A stretch of 64,000 nt of DNA from Cryptomeria japonica (Eukaryota; Streptophyta; Pinopsida; Cupressales; Cupressaceae), in assembly GCF_030272615.1 (NCBI RefSeq), contig NC_081414.1:760829148-760893147 (forward strand), given 5' to 3'. The notes under the pieces are model-generated. The model was not told the origin of the DNA, did no database searches, and saw only the letters and a program-made list of their open reading frames with translations. The translations under genes and the position numbers were made by a program. This document shows, piece after piece, positions 10,133-21,760 of this stretch. The first letter of the stretch is position 1, and every line of letters begins with the position of its first letter.

Positions 10133-12430
10133 CAATATTGATTTAATGATTGTGATAATATGTATGAGTTTTTTTAAATTAATCATGAGTTATCTTCATA
10201 TTTTTAAAAAGCATTAACCCTAGCTCCTAATGACAAATAAATTGATTCATCCAAGTTAGAGCATGGTCCTTGGGAACTTGCAGTAGCACCATCTGTTGTG
10301 CTTGAAGTGGATCCTCTTGCATCTTGTCCACCATGCCTAAATGATCTTAAGCAAGATTGGGAGGAGGATTATTTTCTTGACTAGCTTCATTCCTGTTGCG
10401 GATTCTCTTTTGTGTGTTTTCTTGTTCGTAATGTTCTTCCCCCATGTTGTCATTCTTGACATGTTTTTGTATTATGTTACTTTCTCTTTAGGTGACCCTT
10501 GTTACTCCATTGGTGCAAGGTAATAAAGAGGTCAAATCCATTATTACATTCCTCTATTTGTATCTCAATTCTTATATTTGTTGTATCTATTTTATGTCTT
10601 ACATGTGATTTTATTCATAAATGTGCCTTGTATTGTCTACTTGGGCACGATGCAAACCATTGAGATCTCTTTTTCACCTCTTCCATGTTGACTCAAAATG
10701 ACACTTGTTTAATCTCAGATTGTGCTCTTCTTCTATTGTTTTCATAGTTCCACTACCTCTCGGGAATAATGTCAATTCAATACAAATATTCTCAATATAC
10801 ATTATTTATCATAAGAGCATATTGACCCTAGAGTTAGTGGATCCCTTATATATTTTGTGACCATTATACTCTGAGTTATGCTTTCTTGGGGGATCTCATT
10901 GTGGTAATGTGATTTTCTTTTGGATGCAGGCTACCTTACAGAAATTGTGCTCAATAATGTTTATGTAGTTGCTTTAATATGGGGGCATACACTCCACTCA
11001 ATGTTATACTTTATGCACAGACCATGGCGTGTTTTTGATACTCAAGTTACTTCACAAACTAAGCCTTTTTATTTGTAATTTGATTTTTTTTAATGACTCA
11101 GTAAGAAAATCTTACTAGGCCAGTATAGGCATGCTCCGCCTTTCCCTTTCATGTGTTGTCCCTTTTATATTTATATACGAGTAGTAAGATCCTAAAGTCC
11201 CTAGGGGCTTGGTGTGTCTTGTCTCTTTTATATATTGGTGAACGTTTTTAAAATGCAACTTTATTCTTTACCATGAGAATGATTAGTCTCATACTCCCAC
11301 TAAAGTTGGGGTTAAATTTAGCATCATAAATTTTATTCACATATAATTTTGTCCTCGCCTAGACCTTAGCTTGGTGCTTCATCTTTTGATGTTCGGTGAC
11401 TATTTTGATTCTACTCACACCACCTACCAAACCTGTAAATTGTTTACCTTCCCTTTCTTCTCCCCAAGCTTGACTCCTGATTCTTAGAACCAAGGCACCT
11501 AGCGCCTTGGTTCTCTTAATCAGGACCCAAATTTGGTCATGTTCACTTCAAGTGAGTAGGAAATTTTACCCCATGTTGGCCTAATCTATAAATTCAATTA
11601 ATTTTTGGGTAATAAAGTATAACAGGAGCCCTTCCCTTCTCATTTGAAAGGACTAAACATAAGGAATTATATGATCTGAATTACACTCTAAAAAATTTAA
11701 ATGAGAAAGCAATAAAATATTCATCAAGAATTGGAGAAGAAGTGAAGCAAAGATCAAGCATTCAAGATGTCATCCATGATCAACCTTCTATGAATATATT
11801 CTACAAGACATCCTAAAATCCTTTCATGAGGATCCAAACAAACTTCACCGAGGTATACATTTTAATTACAAGAACTTTTTAGATCTCGTCTTTCCCTCAA
11901 CAGAAAGCGCCTTGCTACAACTTCTATTTCAATTTCAAAGTTAATTCCTAAACTAGGGTTTGACCTAAGGCAAACCCCTATCCACAATATTGTTCTCTTT
12001 CTTTATTTGTGGATGGAATCAACTTAGGAATTGTACTTAGATATCCTGATAGAGTTGACGTTGATGAATAGGTTTATCTTTTGATGGAGCAAAATTTGGA
12101 GGACTAGGGTAAATCTACACTACCTAGTCTCGAAAAATTATGCTAAACTTTTGGGTATAGATTCTAAACATCTTCTTCTACCCAGATCGCTATTTGTTGC
12201 TTAGTTGGATATCTATAGCAATCTAGTTTTACTGTTTCCTCTCATTTATCTATATTTTTGCATTAAATTCAAACTATACAATTCCAATTATATTTTGAAC
12301 TCAAACAAATGGGGAATAAAGGACTACAATTAGCATTCAACCCTCTTCCTGATAGAATTGAGATTGGATATATTGTATGTATCCTCTTTTTAATGCAATG
12401 TATCTAAAAGTTAGGTCATTTCCTCGTTTA
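10133..12430. other. No gene seen; decayed repeat sequence with one strong hairpin
   Basis: Only short ORFs without recognisable motifs occur here. Part may be 3' sequence of the Gypsy remnant at 7.5-10.1 kb. The one structure I can point to is the inverted repeat at 11475-11525. Confidence 0.5.
11475..11525. repeat. 51-nt two-stage inverted repeat
   Basis: The outer arms TCCTGATT (11475-11482) and AATCAGGA (11518-11525) pair perfectly. A symmetric CTT/CTT internal loop follows. The inner arms AGAACCAAGGC (11486-11496) and GCCTTGGTTCT (11504-11514) pair over 11 bp around the loop ACCTAGC. It could fold as a hairpin or be a fold-back remnant. No flanking gene explains it. Confidence 0.6.
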
Positions 12431-12439
12431 CAAAGCATA

Positions 12440-14052
12440 ACATGTGAAACCCTAATTTTTACACCATTATAGGTACCCATAGATCTTCCAATACCCACTT
12501 AACTTTTTCTAGATTATATGAATTCTCATTATATATTCTTCTCTTTCCCAAGATTCTTGCCAAAAAGATTCCCTTTGTCCATTTTTCATATTCCAAGACA
12601 CATGTTTAGTTATAATCTCTCTACATGATAACATGAAGTTTCAAATTGAGGACCTGAATGGTATTTCATGGACCATAAGGATCTTTGTTGGACATGGGGA
12701 ATCAAGATTTTTATTTTTTAGCATGTATGGGCCCAATTTTGGTGGCCCTTATTGTACGTGTTACACACTAAATTTTCTCTAAGACTCTTATTCACTAAAT
12801 AAAAATTTCTCATTTCAATACCTATAATCTATTTTATTTAGAAAATTTTGTCCCACTTTATCAAGGAAATCCTCTTTTGATCTTGACTCCCATTACAAAA
12901 AAATTCCTCACAATTTGCTCCATCACCTATTGAATTCTCGAAGGCATTTTAATACACAAGATTGCATAATTTTAAAGGACATGATGAACATGTGAAGCAT
13001 GATAATCCATCCAATCATTGATAACAACTTTCCCTCCTGGGCCCCAATTTTATCTAAACATTTATTGATAAGTTGATTCCATATATTAGCTTTGTTTAAA
13101 GCTACAAACAAGGAGAGACTGAGAAATTTCACAGGTTGATAATCTATAGTTAAATTAATATTTTTAAAAATATCCATCTTGTTCCTTGGGGATATATTAA
13201 AGGAAAATAACTTTGATTTCCTCTATTTAATTTTTTTCCTTGAAGACAAATAATATCTTTCCATTATCTTCTTGATCTCTCATGCTTCCACTTGGGAAGA
13301 CGCTCCAAATAAAGTCATTTCATCAACAAATTGTTTATATATGATTGGTTCAATATTTGGAGCAATTTTGACCCCTTTCCATCAAATCTCATCCTTCACC
13401 ATCTTTATGCTTCTATCCAAGGTTTTTTCTAAGATGATGAAGGTTAATGGGGAAAGGAGGTCACCCTTCCTAATGCCACTAAATGATTGAAAGAGACCAT
13501 ATGGTTTCCCATTGATTAAAACTGATAATGTTGGTTTTAAGATGCACTGTACAACCCACTTTGTCTACTATTTTCCAAACTCCAAGCCATTGAACTTGGA
13601 CATGGAACTAAAAATCGAATTGGTCTTAAGCATTTTGGATATTATTTTAATAATCATGATTTGCACCAAGTATCCTTTTGAATGGTATAACTGACTTTAT
13701 GAGCAATGATAATTCCTTCAAAATTGGATCTCCTATGGGTAAATTTTCTCTTTTCCTCTAATATTATGTATTTTAGAACTGCTTTCAATCTATTTACTAT
13801 CACTTTTAAAATAGTTTTTTATACTATATTACATAAGGAAACTGGTCTAAAATCATCCATGGATTCTATGCCTGGTTTTTGGAAATTAAAGAGATAAAAA
13901 AACATGTTTGGATCTTTCAAATTGACTCTTTTTTTCCTCAACTCATCCACTTCTATAATGACATCTATCACCACAATATCCCAAAAGATTTGAAAAATTC
14001 GGCTAGAAAGCCATTTAACCCGTGACCTTTGTCCTTCCCAGGTTATAGGTGA
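12440..14052 (-). pseudogene. LINE ORF2 fragment: reverse transcriptase and downstream region
   Basis: Reading the minus strand from 14050 downward, the frame contains DKGHGLNGFLAEFF (consensus KAPGPDGF), FRPVSLCNVV, GIRKGDLLSP (about 13449-13478) and QFVDEMTLFG (about 13313-13333), the non-LTR RT core. The catalytic pair is normally Asp-Asp and here reads D-E. At 13177-12923 follows the FLSLSLF..ANIWNQLI..LSMIGWI stretch typical of plant LINEs after the RT. Stops and frameshifts are frequent. Sequence at 12480-12790 matches 52890-53190, a second copy of the same LINE family. It continues at 20922-21760 beyond the inserted Copia element. Confidence 0.65.
13914..14052. repeat. Left copy of ~137-bp duplication flanking the Copia element
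   Basis: This LINE segment recurs at 20922-21058 on the other side of the Copia element, in the same orientation and ending at the same CCAGGTTATAGG. The copies differ at about a tenth of positions by eye. Normal LTR element target duplications are 4-6 bp. Confidence 0.7.
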
Positions 14053-15487
14053 TGGTATGATGAAAGAATAAGTACCAGGTAGAATACTGAGAGGGGGGGT
14101 GAATCAATATACTGAAAAACTGATACAAGTTCCCAAACTCAAATTCAATCACACAAACTAAACATATCTCAGTCAAGATCAATATTCATAACAATACTTG
14201 ACATCAACCATTTTGATTGTTATGACAACTTAATAGTAAATAACTTTAATCTTGTAGACATAAACAATGCTAAATCATAACTCAACATATTCATCTCTCA
14301 ATGCTTCTAGTTATCATGCCTTATCAGAAGTTAATCAAATCAACAAATAAGATCATAACCATAAAAACATTCACCACTTGACACAAATCTTTATACGTGG
14401 AAAACCAAAATAGGTAAAAAACCACGGTGAGATGAGACTCACAAGGATAGCTATCTAAACTCTTCTAAAGTTCATCCTGTTAGGAGCCAAGCCTGTTAAC
14501 GCTTTAGAATAAGTCCTGTTAAGAACTAATTCTAGTTAGGAATCACTCGGTTAAGGGATTTACAAATATGCCTTGATGAAAAGCACAATACCCTATTAGG
14601 AGTAACCTCGATGGAGGATTTAAGAATCCAAGCTAATGGACCACCTTGTTAGAGGATTTAATGAGTAACCAAGCTTGTTAGAGCTTACCCAGTTAAGGGA
14701 TTTCACTTTTGTTGCAATTGTTAGAAAACAACAGGTTTTCTTGATCTATCTGAGTAGCACTACAATTGCTTGATCAAATCCTTTTAAGCTTCAATATGCC
14801 TTCACTCAAAGTGCAGATCCATTCACTGGTTAGGCACTATGCACTCAATAGGTTTCTGCCAATCTTGCCAATAACCTTTATAAACAACTTCATTGACCTT
14901 AAATACAAATCAGTTAGGTCCGTAACACAACAAAAACCTAATTCTCATCATCGAGATTATGAACAAGTCGTTACAATCTTGACCATTATAAATCATGAGA
15001 ATCTCTTCACATTCTTCAAGAAAATTCCAAATGCTTCATGATCACCGCTTCATCGGACTTTGTAACTCATCACGCATTGTGCATTAGATGAAATCCACTT
15101 TTATCCTTCCGTAGACAATAAACAAACGCACCAAAAAAATTTAAACTTATCCTCATACAATGATCACATGTGTCTCCATCATTACCGCTCATCAGATAAT
15201 AAACCAACAAACTTGATCAGTTAGGGTTTAACAACTGATAGGGTTTACCAGTTACATTGCATAGAAAGGTTTAATCCTTTACACTAGTTTATTGGTTCAA
15301 CTCACAAAATTTACATACTGGTTTACAACATCTTCCACAAATCTCTTCTTACTGGTTACTAGCCAATATCATAAACAACAATATCAACAATAACATGAAT
15401 ACCATTACCGATTCAGTTTACATCAATGACAACATATCATTAATGCAATCTCTATACAAAAATGCCAACAAACTCAACATGCCAACA
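14053..15487 (-). repeat. 3' LTR of the Copia element
   Basis: On the plus strand it runs from TGGTATGATG to CATGCCAACA, so on the element strand it starts TGTTGGCATG and ends CATACCA. It matches 19500-20921 throughout, with about 10% visible differences. The element-strand 5' end carries TGTTGGCA twice in close succession. Confidence 0.75.
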
Positions 15488-15502
15488 ATCTCCCCCTTTG
15501 GC
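15488..15502 (-). promoter_or_regulatory. Polypurine tract of the Copia element
   Basis: The minus strand reads GCCAAAGGGGGAGAT directly before the 3' LTR. This is the standard plant Copia plus-strand primer. Confidence 0.75.
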
Positions 15503-15623
15503 ATTGATGGCAATACAAACATCAACGCCTTTGATTGCTACTGAGATTGGTAAATAGGAATCCTGGTTTACATTATAAATTATTCACCTTTCTTTGTTTG
15601 TCTTCAGCCTACTGCTGGATTAT

Positions 15624-16139
15624 CTAATCAGACACATAATTCTTCTCCCCACTCACATAATTCTTCTCCCCATTTGACATCAATGCCAAAGTTAAAGTAA
15701 AACATGTAATTTTGCTCTCACTGTGCATCAACATTATTCTGCTCTTTCGATCATCAATATTTCTTGCCCAATCAGCATCTGTGTATTCCTTCAATTCAAA
15801 ATTTTTACCATATGGATACCATAACACATAGTCTACAATACCTTTCAGATATCTAAAAATTCTCTTGGTTTCCATTAGATGTGCCTCCTTTGGATTCTTC
15901 TGAAATCTAGCAACAATACCAACTACATGGGAAATATCCGATCGACTGTGAACAACATAGTTTAATTTTCCAATCATTGACCTGTATTCCTTTTCATCTA
16001 TAGACTTAGATGCATCTTCCTTGGACAAATTACAACCTGTAACCATTGGGGTTCCAACTGGTTTATAGTTACTCATACCGAAAGTCTTCAAAACCTCTTT
16101 CACATACTTGGATTGAGTAATGAAAATACCATTCTTCAT
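15624..16139 (-). pseudogene. Copia RT C-terminus and RNase H, truncated
   Basis: The frame holds FITQSKYVKEVLKTFGM, MIGKLNYVVHSRSDISHVVG and EYTDADWARNIDDRKSR, the connection and first RNase H motif of Copia pol. The DADWA Asp is present. After this point the frame jumps to unrelated tail residues, and the SLSTAEAEY motif is absent, so the RNase H domain is truncated. The tail holds a tandem duplication (GEKNYVS twice). Confidence 0.65.
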
Positions 16140-16368
16140 CTGCTGTATCTATAAGCCTATGAAAAAAATTTATGTCCCCTACTAATAACATTTTAAATTA
16201 ATTATTCATTTCATCTGCAAAACAATTACTCATGTCATCATTACCTCCAAATATAATATCATCAACAAATACTTCACTGACCAATATTTCATCTCCTTCA
16301 GACTTGAGATAAATACTATTGTCATCACTGGTTCTAGCAAAGCCTATCTTCATCAGATGAGTATGAAG
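16140..16368 (-). pseudogene. Copia RT active-site segment, broken frame
   Basis: Between the two longer RT pieces the minus strand reads FVDDIIFGGNDDMSN (about 16235-16280), the YxDD catalytic region of Copia RT with Phe in the first position. Stops and a shift separate it from both neighbours. Confidence 0.55.
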
Positions 16369-16866
16369 TCATTCATGCCATGCTTTGGGTGCCTTCTTTA
16401 AGCCATATAAAGCTTTATGCAATTTGCATACCATGTCTTCCTTTTTTGTCAATGCATAACCATCAGGTTGCTCTATATAGACCTCTTCTTCTAGTATCCC
16501 ATTCAAAAATGCAGACTTAACATCCATCTGGTATACGTTGAACTTCTTATGAGCTGCAAATGCAGGTAATGTTCTAACACCTTCCAGTCTTGCTACTGGT
16601 GCAAAAGCTTCTCCATAATCTTCTCCTTCTTCTTGCACATAACCTTTGCATACTAGTCTTTCCTTGTTACGAACTACAACACCATCTTCATTTAACTTGT
16701 TTCTGAACACACATTTAGTACTTATAACATTCTTGTTTACCGGTGAAGGTACCAAGGTCCATGTGTTGCTCTTCTCAATTTGATCCAACTCCTCCTCCAT
16801 AGCTTTCACCCAATTATCATCACCAAATTCTTCTTTACAACTTCTAGGTTCAAAGGTGGAGATCAT
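16369..16866 (-). pseudogene. Copia reverse transcriptase, N-terminal half
   Basis: The frame reads [60 protein letters not shown] and [17 protein letters not shown]. These are the conserved blocks of Ty1/Copia RT (RVT_2), including the first catalytic Asp in QMDVKSAF. It ends just before the YxDD region. Confidence 0.75.
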
Positions 16867-17022
16867 GGAATATTTTTCTCTTATTCTCCTTCTAGTTAGT
16901 ACACCGACATCCTTATCCCTAATTATCTATTCAAGACTGTGATTCTATCTCACATAAGTAGGAATGACATGATCATTCTCTTTAGGTTCAACTTCTTCAT
17001 TATCATCTTCCTCTGAATTTAT

Positions 17023-17877
17023 TTATTCTAATTGAACTAGTACATAAGGATTTTCTTTATTGGTTTCTAATTTAACAGTTTCAGAATCCAAAAGAAAAAT
17101 ACAAGGATCTTCATCCTTCTTCTCAAAACTAGTTACATCTGAAACTTTAGGACATTCATCTACACGAACATCAACATTCTTAACAATTTTTTGTGTCCAG
17201 TTGACGAAGCATTTATAGGCCTTACTCTTGGTGGAATAGCCAAGAAATATGCCTTCATCACTCTTAGCTTCAAACTTGCTTATGTAATCACCTCTTTTAA
17301 TAAAACATTTGCTTCCAAATATCTTAAAATAGCTAACGTCGGGTGATCTCCCATACCAGTATTCATATGGGGTCTTATCCTTACCTCTTTTCACCAGAAC
17401 TCAGTTCATTATGTAGATAGTTGTACTTACAACCTCTTTCCAAACTATTTTTGCTACACCTCCTTCTATCAATATAGTCCTAGCAGCTTCAACCACTAAA
17501 CGGTTGTTTCTCTCTGGTATACCATTCTGTTGTGGTGTCCTTGGTGCAAAAAGTTGCCGCTTGATACCATTATCATCACAATACTTAGTGAGCTCCACAG
17601 AAGTGAATTCACCACCTTGATCTCTTCTCAAACATTTTACCTTTTTGCCACTCTCTTTCTCAGCTAAGGCTCTGAATACCTTGAATTTAATAAAATATCC
17701 ATTCTTATCCTTCAAGAATGTGACCAACATCATCCTTGAATAGTCATCAGTGAAGATCATGAAATATCTGTCATCTTGAATGCTTCTTGTTCTTATTAGT
17801 CCACATAGATATGTATGAACCAAATCTAACAAGTTCTCTGCTAAGAAGGACTTGCTCTTGAAAGTTGAAGAAGTCAT
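17023..17877 (-). pseudogene. Copia integrase
   Basis: Pieces 17877-17401 and 17394-17023 read as the integrase catalytic core and its C-terminal part. The core shows FTDDYSRMMLVTFLKDK, CLRRDQGGEFTS and APRTPQQNGIPERNN, so the D, D, E residues are recognisable. The second piece has TPYEYWYGRSPDVSYFKIFG and the GIFLGYSTKSKAYKCF tail. A stop near 17401 separates them. Confidence 0.75.
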
Positions 17878-18081
17878 CTTTCCTAGCTAACATTCTTTAC
17901 AAAGAGAATTAACCAGTTTTTCTAGCTAAGACAAACCTCTTACTGTCTTAGACTTGCTTACTTTAACAATATTGTCAAAATTTATATGACAAAATATCCT
18001 ATGCCAAAGCTAGCTATCATCTATTTTTGCAATCAAACAATTACTAACTTTAGGATTGACATGGAATAGATTACCTCTAGT

Positions 18082-18675
18082 CTATTTCCAGATTGCAATC
18101 AATTCACCTTTGTTGTCAAAGATATTGCACATTCCATTTCTAAAATCTAGTGGGTATCCTATGTCATTAAGTTGTGCCAAACTTAAAAGATTGTGCTTTA
18201 AGCCTTCAACCCAATAGACATCATCAGCACTACTTTTCCCATTAAGAGAAATAACTCCCTTACCTTTAACCATACAGGATGAGTCATTGCCAAATCTGAC
18301 AACACCGCCATCAAATTCCTTCAGGGAAAGAAATTTTCTCTGATCACGGGTCATGTGATGTGAACAATCACTATCAATGATCCAATCATCAAAGTTATCC
18401 ATCCTGGATACTAGTGCCTTCTGATCCGATATTTCTTTCTTAATAGCTACAAACACAATATCTTCACTAGCATCATCATCAGATTCTTCATCAGTAATAC
18501 CACTGTCAATAGCTACAAGACAATCTCTCTTGCCTTCACCCTTATACTTCTTAAATTTGTCTCTCTTGTATTCATTTTCACCATTAGGGAAATTAGCCTT
18601 TATATGACCAGTCTTGTTGCATGCAAAACATTTTAAATGTTGCTTACCTCTATATTTACCAATGCCTCTAGGCAA
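18082..18675 (-). pseudogene. Copia Gag zinc knuckle and protease
   Basis: The zinc knuckle reads C-F-A-C-N-K-T-G-H-I-K-A-N-F, so the last Cys is replaced by Phe. The protease site reads WIIDSDCSHHMTRDQRKFLS, with D-S-G changed to D-S-D. The GAG-pre-integrase stretch GLKHNLLSLAQLNDIGYPLDF follows. Two key residues are lost, so neither domain should work. A poly-acidic linker lies between them. Confidence 0.75.
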
Positions 18676-19474
18676 TCATTTTGCCAACAATGCTTCAAAT
18701 TCCACTAAGGTGTTTTCATCATCAGCATCACTGTTGGATCTAGATTCATAGCTATGGCTGGTATCTCTACTTCTTCTCATAGATAGGTTAGAGATAGAAG
18801 CTCTGAATGTAGATTCTGATTATTATATACTACCATCATGTCCATTTAATTCAAAAGAAGTAAGTTTGCCAATAACAGAGTCAAGAGTTACCTTTGTCTT
18901 GTCAATGGATTTCAGCTCCTAAATAGCCACAACTTGGATAGCATAGACCGGTAGCAGGGTTCTCAGTACCTTACTGATTACTATGGCATCTTCCACTTTC
19001 CCTCCTACCCTCTTTATCTCACCAACTATCTCTTTAATCCTTTGACCATACTGTTGGATATTCTCACCTTCACACATTCTCATGTCATCAAACTTTCCTC
19101 TTAAACTCTCCTCTTTGGCAATCTTAATATGTTCATCACTGCTATAAATTTCTTCAAGTTTTTGTCATACTTCATGTGCAGTTTCAAGACCATGAACATC
19201 TACATATTCAGCATTAGTCAGAGAACTGATAATAGCCTCTAATGCTTGGTGATTTTCTTGTTGTTCTTTCTTCTCATCATCAGTCAGGATTCTAGTAGGT
19301 GTAATATACTTAGTTCCTATATGATCCCAATACTGACTACCAAGACTCTAAATGTAAATCTTCATTCTGTCACTCGATATTCTATAGTTATCTATATTGA
19401 ACTTTGGAACTTCTTTCTTCTTAATGATCTACAAGATATTTTCTTCAAGTTGTTAGGCTTTTAGATTAAGAGGA
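18676..19474 (-). pseudogene. Decayed Copia Gag N-terminal part
   Basis: Minus-strand sequence between the zinc knuckle and the primer site is where Gag should be. Several stops break it. Fragments resembling the Copia Gag (UBN2-like) helical region can be read in pieces, but no long frame survives. Confidence 0.45.
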
Positions 19475-19494
19475 CCTGAGATGCTCTGATACCA
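19475..19494 (-). promoter_or_regulatory. Primer binding site, initiator tRNA-Met type
   Basis: The minus strand reads TGGTATCAGAGCATCTCAGG a few bases inside the 5' LTR. TGGTATCAGAGC is the usual complement of the plant initiator-Met tRNA 3' end. Confidence 0.85.
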
Positions 19495-19499
19495 ATTGA

Positions 19500-20921
19500 T
19501 GGTATGAAAAAAGAATAAGCATCCAATAGAATACTAAGAGGGGGGGTGAATCATTATACTAAAAAACTGATACAAAGTTTCTGAACTCAAATTCAATCAC
19601 ACAAAGTAAATATATCTTAGTCAAGGTCAATATTCATAAGAATACTTGACATCAACCAGTTTGACTATTATGACAACTTAACAGTAAACAACTTTAATCT
19701 TGTAAAAATCAACAATGCTTAATCATAACTCAACATATTCATCTCTCAATGCTTCTAGTTATGATGCCTTATTAGAAGTTAATCAAATCAACAAATAAGA
19801 TCATAATCACAAAAATATTCACCACTTGACACAAATGTTTATATGTGGAAAACCAAAATAGGTAAAAACCATGGTGAGATGAGACTCACAAGGATAGCTA
19901 TCTGAACTCTTCTAAAGTTCGCCCTGTTAGGAGACAAGCCTGTTAAAGCTTTACAATAAGTCCAAATAAGAACTAATTCCGGTTAGGAATCACCCGGTTA
20001 AGGGATTTACAAATATGCCTTGATGAAAAGCACAATACCTTGTTAGGAGTAACCTCGCTGGAGGATTTACGAATCCAAGCTAATGGCCCACCTTGTTAGA
20101 GGATTTAATGAGTAACTAAGCTTGTTAGAGCTTACCTACTTAAGGGATTTCACTTATCCTATAATTGTTAGAAAACAATAGGTTTTCTTGTTCTGTCTGA
20201 GTAACACTACATTTGCTTGATTAAATCCTTTTAAGCTTCAATCTGCCTTTACTCAAAGTGCAAATCCATTCACTAGTTAGGCAACTACACACTTAATAGG
20301 TTTCTACCAATCTTGCCAACAACCTTTACAAACATCTTCATCAACCTTAAATACAAATCAATTAGGTCGGTAACACAACAAAAACCTAATTCTCATCATC
20401 GAGATTACAAACAAGTTGGTACAATCTTGACCGTTAGAAATCATGACAATCTCTTCCCATTCTTCCAGAAAATTCCAACCACTTCATGATCACCACTTCA
20501 TCAGACTTTGTAACTCATCACGTGTTGTGCATTAGATGAAATCCACTTTTCTCCTTCCCTAGACAATAAACAAATATGCCAAAACAATTTGAACTTATCC
20601 TCATACAATGATCAACATGTCTCCATCATTACCGCTCATCAAATAATAAAGCAACAAACTTGATCGGTTAGGGTTGAACAACTGATAGGGTTTACTGGTT
20701 ACATTGCATAGAAAGGTTTAACCCTTTACACTAGTTTACCGGTTCAACTCACAAACTTTACATACCAGTTTACAACATCTTCCACAAATCTCTTCTTACT
20801 AGTTACTAGCCAATATCATAAACAACAATATCAACAATAACATGAATACCATTACTTGTTCAATTGACATCAATGACAACATATCATTAATGCAATCTCT
20901 ATGAAAAAATGCCAACAAACT
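19500..20921 (-). repeat. 5' LTR of the Copia element, outer end trimmed
   Basis: It runs from TGGTATGAAA to TGCCAACAAACT on the plus strand. Compared with 14053-15487 it lacks the final CAACATGCCAACA, so the element's own 5' terminus is missing at the junction with the duplicated LINE segment. Confidence 0.75.
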
Positions 20922-21058
20922 TTTCAATTGACTCCTTTTTTTCGCAACTCATCCACTTCTATAATGACATCTATCACCACAATTTCCGTAAAGATTTGAA
21001 ACAATTCAGCTAGAAAGCCATTAAACCCATGAACTTTGTCCTTGCCAGGTTATAGGGT
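20922..21058. repeat. Right copy of ~137-bp duplication
   Basis: It matches 13914-14052. Past 21058 the LINE continues, so this copy is the one joined to the rest of the LINE. Confidence 0.7.
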
Positions 21059-21760
21059 GGATTTCTTTACTTCCTCATATGTGATATCTTTATATAACAC
21101 CTTGTTCTCCTCATCCAAAAAAATTTATGGTTTTTATCTCAACATCTATGCTCTTTCTCTATCCTCCTAGTTTTTCTGTTTATTGAAATATTTTTCAAAG
21201 AAACTTGCCACTTGTTGATCTAAGACTTCAATTAAAGCTACTTAGCAAATTGATTCGTCACCTCTACCATTCTATTTCTACTTTTGTTAGCTTTTGTTGA
21301 GTTGTAAAATTGTTTTGTATTTCTTTTGCCCTCCTTTAACCATGTTTATTTAGATTTTTGCCTCCAAAAAATTATTCTCTATTTAGGATTTTTGTATATT
21401 GCTACAATATGCCTTTTTCTTGATCAAAATATTTTATAGTCATGCCATGTTCAATCACTTTATCATTAATATTACTTAGTTTCTCTTCAATGTACACCCA
21501 TTTAGTGAGTATATTCTAGAAGTGCATTTTGTTTCATTATGTGAGTTGTAATTTAACGAACAATGATTTTCTAGGTAGCTAGCACATCTAAGATCCCCTC
21601 TTATCTCCTTTTGTTAAGACTTGGTCAACCTCCTTTAATCATATTCTTGAGCCACTAAATGTGCACCTAACATGAGTTAGACTTCTAAACCTCCCTCTAC
21701 AATCTTTGGAGTCTTCTTGTTACATGGCCATTGGTAACTCTAATGATCACTTTTTCAAAG
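20922..21760 (-). pseudogene. LINE ORF2 fragment upstream of RT
   Basis: This continues the LINE of 12440-14052 past the Copia insertion. Its first 137 bp repeat 13914-14052, including the minus-strand DKVHGFNGFLAELF (consensus KAPGPDGF). Further right are short in-frame pieces such as FLDEENKVLYKDITYEEVKK and LKNISINRKT, typical of the region between endonuclease and RT. Stops are very frequent. Confidence 0.5.

Larger units (their letters stand above)
14053..20921 (-). mobile_element. Copia element, minus strand, about 6.9 kb
   Basis: LTRs lie at 14053-15487 (3' LTR) and 19500-20921 (5' LTR). An initiator-Met primer site abuts the 5' LTR and a polypurine tract abuts the 3' LTR. Gag, protease, integrase, RT and RNase H occur in Copia order between them. 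The coding region is broken by frameshifts and stops, and several catalytic residues are lost. It is inserted in a LINE, with an atypically long flanking duplication. The outermost 13-14 bases of the 5' LTR are missing. Confidence 0.8.
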
